Shown here piece after piece: positions 1-7,828 of a stretch of DNA of 58,829 nt. Within the stretch, counting starts at the first letter, position 1; every line of letters starts with the position of its first letter. Source of the DNA: Phycisphaerales bacterium (GTDB lineage Bacteria > Planctomycetota > Phycisphaerae > Phycisphaerales > UBA1924); contig JAIEOW010000039.1 in the NCBI GenBank assembly GCA_019750095.1, positions 1 to 58,829 of the forward strand, read 5' to 3'. The position numbers and the translations under genes were made by a program. Below the pieces are notes generated by a model. The model saw nothing but the letters and a program-made list of their open reading frames with translations, did no database searches and had not been told where the DNA came from.

Positions 1-259
1 TCCGCCCGCTCAGCATCCGCCTCACCGCACCAACGTCCACCCTCCCACCTGCCCAGAAGTGCGCCCCGACGCCCGCTGAAGCGACCAACCACGCCCCCAG
101 CGGCACGCCCGCAAACCCGGCCCCCAGCCAGTCCGAGCCCAGCCCGAACGCTGTACACACCAGCCCGCTCGCGGCAAGCATGGCCGAGGTTCTCGGGCCA
201 AAGCCCCAGTAGTTGATGGGATGATCCGAACCCTGAGATGAAGGGGTGGTGCTGTGCAT
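1..259 (-). CDS. Hypothetical membrane protein, truncated by the window edge
   Basis: An open frame starts at ATG 259 and runs off the left end of the window with no stop, giving 86 visible residues. After a short polar N-terminus (MHSTTPSSQGSDHPINYW) come two Gly/Ala/Leu-rich hydrophobic stretches, roughly residues 26-47 and 49-66, which look like two transmembrane helices, and then an Arg-rich segment. I do not recognise a family. The coding call rests on the open frame, the membrane-like composition and the same-strand position downstream of sdhB. The 183 bases between it and sdhB hold only a short tandem repeat. A start slightly upstream at an in-frame GTG is possible. Confidence 0.55.
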   Translation of the reverse strand, partial: MHSTTPSSQGSDHPINYWGFGPRTSAMLAASGLVCTAFGLGSDWLGAGFAGVPLGAWLVASAGVGAHFWAGGRVDVGAVRRMLSGR

Positions 260-395
260 GAACAGCACATCGTCCCAACCACGCGCAAGCCCAAGCCAAC
301 TACCTAGCACCCCTCCGCCGCCCCCACCGACCCAACCGAATGCGCAACCTGGGAGAGCAACCACTAGAACTTATCAGAATCACCCCCCCCGACCC

Positions 396-438
396 CGATT
401 CACAACTGCCGATTCCCGATTCCCGATTCCCCACTCCC
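396..438. repeat. Heptameric short tandem repeat downstream of sdhB
   Basis: The unit GATTCCC occurs three times without interruption at 411-431, with degenerate copies on both sides. It lies just beyond the sdhB stop codon. It belongs to a class of 7-8 bp intergenic tandem repeats seen at several other places in this window, each with a different unit. Confidence 0.75.
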
Positions 439-442
439 GCCC

Positions 443-1270
443 CTACTTCCGACTCACAAAGAACTTCTTCACCGCATGAATCGCCACCGCCCGGCCCATC
501 GCCGAGATCGATTCCGTCAGCGGAATGTGCTTCGGGCAGACCTTCACGCAGTTCTGCGCGTTGCCGCAGTCGGTCACGCCGCCAGGCCCCATGAGCGTGT
601 CCAGCCGTTCCCCTTCGAGCACCTTTCCGGTCTCATGCATGTTGAACAGCCGCGCCTGGCTGATCGCCTGCGCGCCGAGAAACGCCGTGTCCCACGACTT
701 CTCGTCCTGCTCCAGGTTGAACTGCGGGCACGCCTCAAGGCAGCACCCGCACGCCATGCACTCCGACATCTTGTACCGGCTCTCCTGCACTTCCGGCTTC
801 TCGCGTGGGCCCGGCCCAAGCGAGTACGTCCCATCAATCGGCACCCACGCCCGAACCCGCTTCAGATTGTGGAACATCCGCGCCCGGTCCACCCACAGAT
901 CTCTCACCACCGGAAACTTGCTCATCGGCTCGAGCGTGATCTCATCGCCCTCGTTCGGCGCATAATCATCCAGCAATGCCGAGCACGACTGCCGTACCTT
1001 CCCGTTGATCACCATCGTGCACGCCCCGCACACCTCTTCCAGGCAGCCCGAATCCCAGACCACCGGCGTGCTCTGCTTCCCATCCACCGTCGTCGGATTC
1101 GCTGCGACTTTCTGGAGCGCAGAGATTACGTTCGCACCCGGCTCCACCCGAATGCCGAACGTCTCCCACCGGCTCGGCTTCCCCGGCCCATCCGATCGCT
1201 TCACGCGCACGCGGATGTTGCGCGAGGTGGCCTTGGGTCGAACACTCGTTGTTGCTGTTGAAGTGGTCAT
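443..1270 (-). CDS. sdhB: Succinate dehydrogenase/fumarate reductase iron-sulfur subunit
   Basis: This 275-residue protein is the electron-transfer subunit of respiratory complex II, on the cytoplasmic face of the membrane. All three cluster motifs are visible: Cys76, 81, 84 and 96 for the [2Fe-2S] centre, Cys171, 174, 177 and 181 for the [4Fe-4S] centre, and Cys235, 241 and 245 for the [3Fe-4S] centre. The frame stays open a further 115 codons upstream, but that part is antisense-like sequence over the neighbouring gene. I chose ATG 1270 because it overlaps the upstream gene's stop (ATGA, 1267-1270) and the family homology begins there. It is separated from sdhA by an inserted gene and repeats, which is unusual because sdhA and sdhB are normally adjacent. 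Confidence 0.95.
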   Translation of the reverse strand: MTTSTATTSVRPKATSRNIRVRVKRSDGPGKPSRWETFGIRVEPGANVISALQKVAANPTTVDGKQSTPVVWDSGCLEEVCGACTMVINGKVRQSCSALLDDYAPNEGDEITLEPMSKFPVVRDLWVDRARMFHNLKRVRAWVPIDGTYSLGPGPREKPEVQESRYKMSECMACGCCLEACPQFNLEQDEKSWDTAFLGAQAISQARLFNMHETGKVLEGERLDTLMGPGGVTDCGNAQNCVKVCPKHIPLTESISAMGRAVAIHAVKKFFVSRK

Positions 1271-1851
1271 GCGTACTTCTTCCGAAACTTCAGTGCCGAA
1301 ATCGTTGTCCGACGCGGCTCGTGAATCTGATCCACAAGTTCCTTGAACGGTGCCCGCAAATGCCTCGGCAGCTTGGCCGCAAAGTCCTTGTTCAGCGGCA
1401 CCTGCTCGATCAGGTCCAGTACATGGGCAATGTCCTTGCTCCGCTTGACATGCTCCAGCCCCACCGTCAGCTTCGCCCGAATCAAATCCGCGAGCGAGAT
1501 CACCCGCACTCCATCGATCACGCTCACCCTGCTCGGCTCCCCGCCCAGCGAATCCGACTTCACCATGTGCACCGGCACACCCGCGATCACGTGCTCGCGG
1601 CCCTTGGCGTCCCACAGAATCCCCGCCGACTCCAGCTTCTCGTGCGTCGCCCAGAAATCCTCGGTGTAGATGTCGATGTCCCGAGTGTGCCGCCCGCCGC
1701 CATGCAGCAGCACCGCGACTCCACCCACCACCGGCGCACCTGTAGCCTCCGTCACCTTTCGAGCCAACGCGATGATGCGGTCATGCTCCTCGCCGCGCCC
1801 CGGAGAGGGCGGGTGCGAGCTGGTCGAAGTTGGCATCGTGCGACGCGGCAT
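1267..1851 (-). CDS. Nucleotidyltransferase-fold protein inserted in the sdh cluster
   Basis: This 194-residue protein shows a minimal nucleotidyltransferase signature: GGVAVLLHG followed by RHTRDIDIYTED at about residues 42-65, where the Asp pair would bind metal. That layout resembles DUF6036/AbiEii-type nucleotidyltransferase-like proteins. The later segment (VHMVKSDSLGG and ISLADLIRAKL) fits that superfamily. Its stop codon overlaps the sdhB start by four bases, so sdhB translation may be coupled to it. No second toxin-antitoxin partner is visible. Its presence between sdhA and sdhB is odd and suggests insertion. Substrate and role are unknown. An alternative start is Met6 at 1836. Confidence 0.75.
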   Translation of the reverse strand: MPRRTMPTSTSSHPPSPGRGEEHDRIIALARKVTEATGAPVVGGVAVLLHGGGRHTRDIDIYTEDFWATHEKLESAGILWDAKGREHVIAGVPVHMVKSDSLGGEPSRVSVIDGVRVISLADLIRAKLTVGLEHVKRSKDIAHVLDLIEQVPLNKDFAAKLPRHLRAPFKELVDQIHEPRRTTISALKFRKKYA

Positions 1852-1884
1852 AATCTCGTTCGGTTTCTACACAATCTTGACTTT

Positions 1885-1908
1885 GGTGGCACAGGCGTCC
1901 CGCCTGTG
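1885..1908. repeat. Dispersed palindromic repeat, half-element
   Basis: A 24-bp sequence beginning GGTGGCACAGGCG is identical to the left arm of the inverted repeat at 22208-22287. Internally it is nearly palindromic (CACAGGCG, then T, then CCCGCCTGTG). It lies in the 332-base gap between sdhA and the nucleotidyltransferase gene. No partner arm is visible here, so this is a solo half. Confidence 0.85.
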
Positions 1909-2027
1909 TGTCTTGATCCTCATTCGATCACTCTGACAAACCGCCTGCATGCTCTGCTCTGTCCCGGCTTCTGTGTTCCACCTTTCAAATCAATCACCCT
2001 GTCAAGAGGCCCGCACTCCTTCTTTTT

Positions 2028-2124
2028 AGGCCCGGAGGGCCGTTGGCATGTAGCCACGGGTGGAGCGAAGCGCAACCCGTGGACACCTGCCCCTTCGATC
2101 GTCTCGCCCCGGAAGGGGCGAAGG
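2028..2124. repeat. Composite dispersed repeat, copy 1
   Basis: Three palindromic modules lie in a row: GGCCCGGAGGGCC (2029-2041), an inverted pair CCACGGGT/AACCCGTGG (2053-2082), and CGCCCCGGAAGGGGCG (2106-2121). The same three modules, in the same order but inverted as a block, occur at 28533-28628. Together with the half-element at 1885 it fills most of the sdhA-nucleotidyltransferase gap. Confidence 0.8.
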
Positions 2125-2183
2125 ATGTTCTCTCAGTGAGACGCATCCAGCATTCAAGTCGATCTCCAGTTGCCACTCTCCAT

Positions 2184-4175
2184 CTACCCGTGCGGACTCG
2201 CCGCCACCTTCTTCTCCGCCCCCGCCCCCGCGTCTTTCCCGCTGTAATCCCGCTTCTTCGGCTTGATCAAGCTGGAATCAACCTCCACAAACTCGATCTT
2301 CACCGACTTGCTCGCCGCGTCCCACTTCGCCAGCGTCGTCTTCATGAACCTCGCATCGTCGCGATCCTTGTAATCCGTCCGATAGTGCGCCCCGCGGCTC
2401 TCTTTCCGCTCCAGCGAGCCCATCTGGATCGCCTCCGCAATCGCCAGCATGTCGCCCACCGACCGCGTAAAGCTCAGCGACTGATTCGTCCACGTCGCAG
2501 CATCCCCCAGCCGCACGCGGCTGAAACGTTCCTTCAAATCCGCGATCTTCGCGCCGCACTGCTTCAGCCGCGTCTCGCTCTTCACCACCGTGCACGCCTC
2601 GGTCATCTCCGCGCCAATCTCCGCATGGATCACATACGGATTCGTCTTCGCGTCCGCGATCCCGCCGGTCGTGCTTAGCAGCGCCTTCTGCTTGCGCTCT
2701 TCCTCCGCCACCACGCGGTCATACACGCCCTGCGGCTGCTTCGCCGCCCCGTTCTTCGACACGTCCTTCACATAGTTCACCACCCCAAACCCGCAGAACA
2801 ACCCGTCAAACAAGCAGCTCAACAGCGCGTTCGCCCCAAGACGATTCGCCCCGTGATACGCAAAGTTCACCTCGCCAAACGCATACAGCCCCGGCACGTT
2901 CGTCGTCATGCTCCCCGGCGCGCCATACTGCATCCCCTGACCCACGCGCGAATCCAGAGGCGACGGCGACCCGCTCTTGTGCTTGTCCCGCGCCTCGCTC
3001 GGCGTGTACGACCCCGGCACATACGTCGTGTACAACCCGCCCATGCTGTAGTGCACCGCCGGAAAGATCTTCATCGGCATCGTGTACGGGTCCTCACCCG
3101 CAAACTTCGAGTAGATCTCCAGGATGCCCTCCAGCTTCCGCTGCAGGTACTCCTTCGGCTTGTGCGTCAGGTCCAGATACACCTGCTGCTCGCCGCCCAC
3201 GCCCATCCCGTCATCCACGCACACCGAGAAAATCTCGCGCGTCGCGATATCCCGCGGCACGATGTTCCCATACGCCGGATACCGCTCTTCCAGAAAGTAA
3301 TACCGCTCGTTCTCCGGAATCGTCCGCGGATCCTGCCCAGTGCGCGGATGCTTCGTCCACTTTCCGTCCCCGCCCTTGATCCCCGGCACCCACACACGCC
3401 CGCCCTCGCCACGCGCCGATTCGGACATCAGCCGCAGCTTGTCCGCGCCCGGAATCGCCGTCGGGTGCACCTGGATCATCTCCGGGTTGCCATAGTGCGC
3501 ACCGGCCTGGAAACACCGCGCCGCCGCGCCGCCCGTGCAGATAATCGAGTTCGTGCTCTTGCCATACACCAGCCCGCACCCGCCGGTGGCCATCACCACG
3601 GCATCGGCGCGGAACGCGCGAATCTGCATCGTCCGCAGATCCTGACCCACCATCCCCACGCACCGACCCGCGTCATCCATCACCGGCCACAGAAAATCCC
3701 AGAACTCATACTTCGTGATCTTCCCCTCGGCCTCATACCGCCGCGTCTGCTCGTCCAGCGCGTACAGAAGCTGCTGCCCCGTCGTCGCCCCCGCAAAGTG
3801 CGTCCGCTTGAACAGCGAACCACCGAACAGCCGCAGATCGCGATACCCCTCGCCCGTGCGGTTGAACGGCACGCCCATCCGGTCCAGCAGATCAATGATC
3901 CGCGGAGCCCAGTTGGCCATCTCCAGCACCGGGTGCTGGTCGGCGAGAAAGTCCCCGCCGTAAATCGTCTCGTCAAAGTGCTCGTACTCGCTGTACCCCT
4001 GCTGCCGAGCCACCTCGTTGCAGGCGTTGATCCCGCCCTGCGCGCACACGCTGTGCGAGCGGCGCACGGGCACAAGCGAGAACAGATCGACCGCGACGCC
4101 GGCCTCCGCGACGCGAACCGCCGCCGCAAGTCCTGCAAGCCCGCCGCCAACCACGATGACACGCTGCTCAGCCAT
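2184..4175 (-). CDS. sdhA: Succinate dehydrogenase/fumarate reductase flavoprotein subunit
   Basis: This 663-residue protein is the catalytic, FAD-carrying subunit that interconverts succinate and fumarate. The N-terminus has the Rossmann signature VVGGGLAGLAAA, and RRSHSVCAQGGINA contains His41, the expected covalent FAD attachment site. Further in are the substrate-site motif HPTAIPG followed by SESARGEGG, and the FAD-domain motif HGANRLGANALLSCLFDG. Length and motif order match the soluble A subunit of three-subunit complex II. It follows sdhC by 78 bases on the same strand. The C-terminal tail is Lys/Ala-rich and longer than the catalytic fold needs. Confidence 0.96.
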   Translation of the reverse strand: MAEQRVIVVGGGLAGLAAAVRVAEAGVAVDLFSLVPVRRSHSVCAQGGINACNEVARQQGYSEYEHFDETIYGGDFLADQHPVLEMANWAPRIIDLLDRMGVPFNRTGEGYRDLRLFGGSLFKRTHFAGATTGQQLLYALDEQTRRYEAEGKITKYEFWDFLWPVMDDAGRCVGMVGQDLRTMQIRAFRADAVVMATGGCGLVYGKSTNSIICTGGAAARCFQAGAHYGNPEMIQVHPTAIPGADKLRLMSESARGEGGRVWVPGIKGGDGKWTKHPRTGQDPRTIPENERYYFLEERYPAYGNIVPRDIATREIFSVCVDDGMGVGGEQQVYLDLTHKPKEYLQRKLEGILEIYSKFAGEDPYTMPMKIFPAVHYSMGGLYTTYVPGSYTPSEARDKHKSGSPSPLDSRVGQGMQYGAPGSMTTNVPGLYAFGEVNFAYHGANRLGANALLSCLFDGLFCGFGVVNYVKDVSKNGAAKQPQGVYDRVVAEEERKQKALLSTTGGIADAKTNPYVIHAEIGAEMTEACTVVKSETRLKQCGAKIADLKERFSRVRLGDAATWTNQSLSFTRSVGDMLAIAEAIQMGSLERKESRGAHYRTDYKDRDDARFMKTTLAKWDAASKSVKIEFVEVDSSLIKPKKRDYSGKDAGAGAEKKVAASPHG

Positions 4176-4253
4176 GGTGTAAAGCTCTCAACCGCGATTC
4201 GGTCCCATCGATCTCAGCGATGCTCCAGCGATTCGATATCTCGTTCCGAGAAC

Positions 4254-5120
4254 TCAACGGCTCCCGGAATCCTTCTTGATGCCCGTTTCCACGCTCGCCG
4301 CTTTCTCGCCCAGCATCTTCGCTTCCGATGCCCGGGCCTTCTTCACGTCCAGCGTCATGAACCCGATCACCGCCGCCCACGCCAGCACCATCAGCCCCGC
4401 ACCAAGCCCAAGGCACGCATAGCCCCACCGCGTCTGCGCCGCCTTTGAGATCGTGATCCCCCAGGTGATCGCCCACGTCCACAAGCCGTTGGCAAAGTGG
4501 AACACCAGCAAAGTCACCCCGAGCATGTACCCAAGCGACACCAGCAGCCCGCCCAGATGCAGCCCCGCGCCCGTCCCGCTGAGTGCGGCGTCGATGTTCG
4601 CGCCCTGCAGAACCGCCGCCATCGTGCTCGCGGCATACTCCGCGCTCCACTTCGTCCCGCCCGGCACCAGAAACGTCCATCCCCACCGCAGCGTCGCCAC
4701 GTGATAGAAGATGAACAGGAACCCCACATACCCGCTCACACGCTGCAGCCAGTATCGCCAGTTCGCCCCATACGCATACCGCGACACGTTGCTCTTGCCC
4801 GTCTTGACGATGTAGAACCCGTAGATCGAGTGAAACGCAATCGGGAGCCACAGCCCGAACACCTCGATCAGCAGCAGGAACGGCAAGCCGTGGATGAAGT
4901 TCACTTCATGCTGAAACGTCGCCGCCCCGGCATGCCCGTCTTCGCCCCCGTGCGCGCGATTCCGCGCATCCAGCAAACCCCACACGATCGATGAGTTCGT
5001 CACCAGATGCGTGCACAGAAACAGCCCGATCGGGAGAACTCCCGAGAGCGAGTGCAGGCGGCGAAGCAGAAAATCATGCTTCTCCAGCAGAGACAGTTTC
5101 GCGGCGGGCTGTGCGCTCAA
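4254..5120 (-). CDS. sdhC: Succinate dehydrogenase cytochrome b558 membrane subunit
   Basis: This 288-residue membrane anchor has about five hydrophobic helices and His residues in the right places for heme ligation: RLHSLSG near the N-terminus, then AFHSIYGFYI, FYHVATLRWGW and VFHFANGLW. The single long anchor without a separate sdhD matches the cytochrome b558 (type B) complex II of Bacillus-like and Bacteroidetes-like systems, which usually couple to menaquinone. Quinone type is inference. The order on the minus strand is sdhC, then sdhA, then sdhB after an interruption. A DUF1844 gene lies 54 bases upstream and may share the transcript. Confidence 0.9.
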   Translation of the reverse strand: MSAQPAAKLSLLEKHDFLLRRLHSLSGVLPIGLFLCTHLVTNSSIVWGLLDARNRAHGGEDGHAGAATFQHEVNFIHGLPFLLLIEVFGLWLPIAFHSIYGFYIVKTGKSNVSRYAYGANWRYWLQRVSGYVGFLFIFYHVATLRWGWTFLVPGGTKWSAEYAASTMAAVLQGANIDAALSGTGAGLHLGGLLVSLGYMLGVTLLVFHFANGLWTWAITWGITISKAAQTRWGYACLGLGAGLMVLAWAAVIGFMTLDVKKARASEAKMLGEKAASVETGIKKDSGSR

Positions 5121-5174
5121 GCGTGCATCCTCGTTGCTTGCCTGCCCCTTCCCCCGTTCGATTCGTTCGTGCCG

Positions 5175-5723
5175 TTAGCCCATCCCCGGACCATACATCC
5201 CCGAACCACCCATTCCACCCGCGCCCGGAATCGCCACGCCGCCGGGCGACTGCGGCTTCAGCTTGCCTTCCTTCTTCATCTGCGCGATCGCCTGAACGAT
5301 CTCCACAAACCGGGTTCGGAGCTCGCCCGTCGCCTGATCCAAATCCTGCTTCTCCTCGGGCGTCAGGTTTCCCTTGGTTTTCTCTTCCAGCACGCTCAGC
5401 AAATCAATATGAAACCGCGCGTGTTCCAGCGAAACAATCGCTCGGCCCGTCTCCGGATCAGGAAATGCCCCCATGTACATCAACGCCTGCGTCGCCAGCG
5501 TGCCGATCAGGGCTTGGAAATCGGTCGGCTGGGCGGCGTCCTCGGCACCCTGGGGGCCCTTGCCCCCGGACTGGGGCATGCCCGGAATCGCAGGCGGTTT
5601 GACCTTTTCGGCGGCTTCCTTCGCCGCACGTTCCTTCTCGGCGAGCTTCTCCCGCTCTTTCTGGGCCTGGGCCTTCCAATCGCTGTCGACGATGATCTTT
5701 GGGGGCTGGCCAGCGTCTGACAT
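5175..5723 (-). CDS. DUF1844 domain protein
   Basis: This 182-residue protein has a Lys/Glu/Ala-rich N-terminal stretch (about residues 15-45) likely to be helical. The following segment, TDFQALIGTLATQALMYMGAF and EHARFHIDLLSVLEEKTKGNLTPEE, is the DUF1844 signature. The C-terminus is Gly/Met/Pro-rich and disordered-looking. The frame is open far upstream, but I chose ATG 5723 because the conserved part begins soon after and the upstream extension is Arg/Pro-rich shadow sequence. The family is widespread in planctomycetes and has no established function. It sits upstream of sdhC on the same strand. Confidence 0.85.
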   Translation of the reverse strand: MSDAGQPPKIIVDSDWKAQAQKEREKLAEKERAAKEAAEKVKPPAIPGMPQSGGKGPQGAEDAAQPTDFQALIGTLATQALMYMGAFPDPETGRAIVSLEHARFHIDLLSVLEEKTKGNLTPEEKQDLDQATGELRTRFVEIVQAIAQMKKEGKLKPQSPGGVAIPGAGGMGGSGMYGPGMG

Positions 5724-5881
5724 GCGGTGTCCTTCCTGCAAAAGCCGATGGAAAAGGGAGTATAGCCAAGGGTTTGTGCGACTTTGTCCGTTGCGATACG
5801 CTCTAGGACCATGCGGCGGAGTTTCCGCGAACAGACGTGACTGAAAACGTCTCGGAGTTTCCCTTGCGATCAGGATGCGCA

Positions 5882-7225
5882 ATGTCACACAGCTCTCGTC
5901 AAGTGCTCGCGATCGTGCTTCTTGCCGGAGTTCCTTGGTCGCTCGGCGGGTGCTCGTCGGGGGGGCAGGACGGGTTGTTTGGACGATCCGAGTCGCAGCG
6001 ATTGTCGCCCGGGGACTTCGCGGGAACGGGCGAATCGGTGCCGGCCGCAGCGTCCGAGCGTGATTTGGTTCCGGACCCCGCGCCAAAGGTCGCCATGGGG
6101 GGTGAAGCGGTGCCAATCAGCCGTATATCCGGGCCGACGGCTGAAACCACCCTCGGTCAGGTGGGCCGTGGTCAGGTGGGCGGGCCGGCGGTTTCGCAGA
6201 CGCCGGCGGTGGTGAGCGGTGAGCCGGTGACGGTGGATTCGGTGGTCGGGCAGATCAACGGCCGACCGGTGATCGCTTCGGAAATTCTTGAATCGCTCGA
6301 TGGTGTTCTTCGCGCCGACGCGGCGTCGGCGAAGTCGGCGGGCGAGTGGCGGCAGTCGGCGGCGCGGCGGATCGTCGCCGAACTTCGTCGGCGCGTGGTT
6401 GACGAACTTGTTCTCTCTGAAGCGCGGCGATCGCTGACGCCGGAGCAGCGGCTTGGGCTGCTGCGGTTTCTTGAGAACATTCAGGGCCGGCTGGTGAGTC
6501 AGCAGCAGGGCAGCTCGGTGGCGGCGGATGAGCTCTTGCGGCAGCAGTCCGGGCGCGGGTTGCGTGAGGAGGCCGAGGACATCCGCAATCAGGAGCTGAT
6601 CCGCTTCGAGATCAAGCAGCGTGTTGATCCGCGCGTGCAGGTGGCGTGGCGGGATGTGAAGAACGAGTATGAGCGCTCGTTTGTCACGTGGAATCCGCCC
6701 GCGGAGTACACGTTTCGCCTGATCTATGTCGCGGCGGAGAATGCGGCGGGCGTGGCGAGCATTTCTGATGCGCTGCAGAGCGGGAAGCCGTTTGTGGAGG
6801 TCGCGGCTTTGGAAGCCAACGAGTTCGTGCGGCGTGATGGCGGCAAGCTGGTGCGCAAGCACGCGGGGGCGCAGTCAGAGGGCGATTTCAGCCCGACGCC
6901 GGAGCTGAACGCCGCGCTGCGATCTCTCGGCGTTGGTCAGACGCTCGGGCCGATCACGTTCGCACCCGATGCGACCCGTCCTGAGCGGAAGCGCACCGCG
7001 TGGGTGCACCTTGAGAAGATTGACTCACCCGAGGGCACGCCGCTGTACGACGCGCAGCTGGAGATCACCGCGGATCTGACGAGTCAACGGCGGAGCACGG
7101 AAGAGCAGCGATATCTGGAGCGGCTGTTCAAACGCGGCAACGTGTCGAGTATGGAAACCATGGGCGAGAAACTGCTGGCGGTGGCGACGGATCGGTACGC
7201 GCCGCGGTTCAAGCAGAATCGGTAA
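5882..7225 (+). CDS. SurA/PpiC-like peptidylprolyl isomerase lipoprotein
   Basis: This 447-residue protein begins with a signal peptide ending in the lipobox LGGC (Cys near residue 24), so it should be a periplasmic lipoprotein. Residues from about 125 (INGRPVIASEILESL) match the N-terminal chaperone region of SurA-like proteins. The middle (EYTFRLIYVAAE, then KPFVEVAALEANEF and LRSLGVGQTLGPI) matches a diverged parvulin domain. It probably assists folding of exported proteins. ATG 5882 is preferred over the in-frame GTG 5837 because AGGA lies six bases upstream and the signal peptide then starts cleanly. It is divergent from the DUF1844 gene. Confidence 0.82.
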   Translation: MSHSSRQVLAIVLLAGVPWSLGGCSSGGQDGLFGRSESQRLSPGDFAGTGESVPAAASERDLVPDPAPKVAMGGEAVPISRISGPTAETTLGQVGRGQVGGPAVSQTPAVVSGEPVTVDSVVGQINGRPVIASEILESLDGVLRADAASAKSAGEWRQSAARRIVAELRRRVVDELVLSEARRSLTPEQRLGLLRFLENIQGRLVSQQQGSSVAADELLRQQSGRGLREEAEDIRNQELIRFEIKQRVDPRVQVAWRDVKNEYERSFVTWNPPAEYTFRLIYVAAENAAGVASISDALQSGKPFVEVAALEANEFVRRDGGKLVRKHAGAQSEGDFSPTPELNAALRSLGVGQTLGPITFAPDATRPERKRTAWVHLEKIDSPEGTPLYDAQLEITADLTSQRRSTEEQRYLERLFKRGNVSSMETMGEKLLAVATDRYAPRFKQNR

Positions 7226-7230
7226 GGGGT

Positions 7231-7286
7231 AGAGGCAGGAGGCAACAGGCAAGAGGCAGGGGGCAAGAGGCAAGTGGAGAGAGGCC
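7231..7286. repeat. Heptameric tandem repeat (AGAGGCA-type), 8 units
   Basis: Eight consecutive 7-mers start at 7231: AGAGGCA, GGAGGCA, ACAGGCA, AGAGGCA, GGGGGCA, AGAGGCA, AGTGGAG, AGAGGCC. It begins six bases after the stop of the PpiC-like gene and runs over the apparent GTG start of the next reading frame. Confidence 0.85.
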
Positions 7287-7801
7287 AGGGGGATGGGGCG
7301 AGAGGTGGAGGTGAGGCTTTGTTTGCGCTGAAGCTTTGGAGTTCTGGCGCGGCGGGCTTGCGTGGGCGGCGGCTGTGGGATTGGCTGCTGGATCGCGATG
7401 GGCGGTTTGGCGGGGATCGTGATCCGCTGGGGCTTGAGGGTGAGCGGCTCGCGGCGAAGTTTCTGCGATCGGCGGGGTATCGCGTGATCGGGCACAATCT
7501 GCTGCTGCCGATGGGCGAACTCGACTTGCTCGCGGTTGCGCCGGATGAGCGGACGATCGTTGCGGTGGAGGTGAAATCACGGCGTGTCGGCGGAGCGATG
7601 CCCGGGGGAGTGTCGCAACCCGCACCGGAAGCGGCGATCACCGCGGCGAAGCGGAAGAAGCTGATCGCGGTGACGCGGCATCTGACCTATGCGAACAACT
7701 GGGACGCGCGACACGTTCGGATCGACGTGATCGCGGTGGAGATCGCGTGGGGGGGCGGCGAGCCGACGATTCGCCACTGGCCGGGCGTGATCCGGGCGTG
7801 A
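7274..7801 (+). CDS. YraN/UPF0102 endonuclease-like protein
   Basis: The protein contains the UPF0102 (YraN) core from about residue 52: GLEGERLAAKFLRSAGYRVIGHNLLLPMGELDLLAVAPDERTIVAVEVKSR, here read as separate motifs G-E-L-D-L and VEVKSR. These give the Asp and the E-x-K residues of a restriction-endonuclease-like fold. The family is conserved but its function is not settled. The first GTG (7274) lies inside a tandem repeat, so the first 13 residues (Gly/Arg-rich) may not be translated. TTG 7319, just before FALKLWSSG, is a plausible alternative start. It follows the PpiC-like gene on the same strand. Confidence 0.8.
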   Translation: MERGQGDGARGGGEALFALKLWSSGAAGLRGRRLWDWLLDRDGRFGGDRDPLGLEGERLAAKFLRSAGYRVIGHNLLLPMGELDLLAVAPDERTIVAVEVKSRRVGGAMPGGVSQPAPEAAITAAKRKKLIAVTRHLTYANNWDARHVRIDVIAVEIAWGGGEPTIRHWPGVIRA

Positions 7802-7828
7802 GCACGCGAGTCGCACGCGGTATGCGCG

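Noticed and set aside
443..1615. SdhB with 115 extra N-terminal residues
   Set aside because: The extension lies over the upstream gene in another frame and lacks similarity to SdhB; ATG 1270 fits the overlap and the family.
1267..1851. AbiE-type toxin-antitoxin pair
   Set aside because: Only a nucleotidyltransferase-like protein is present and its neighbour is sdhB, so there is no antitoxin candidate.
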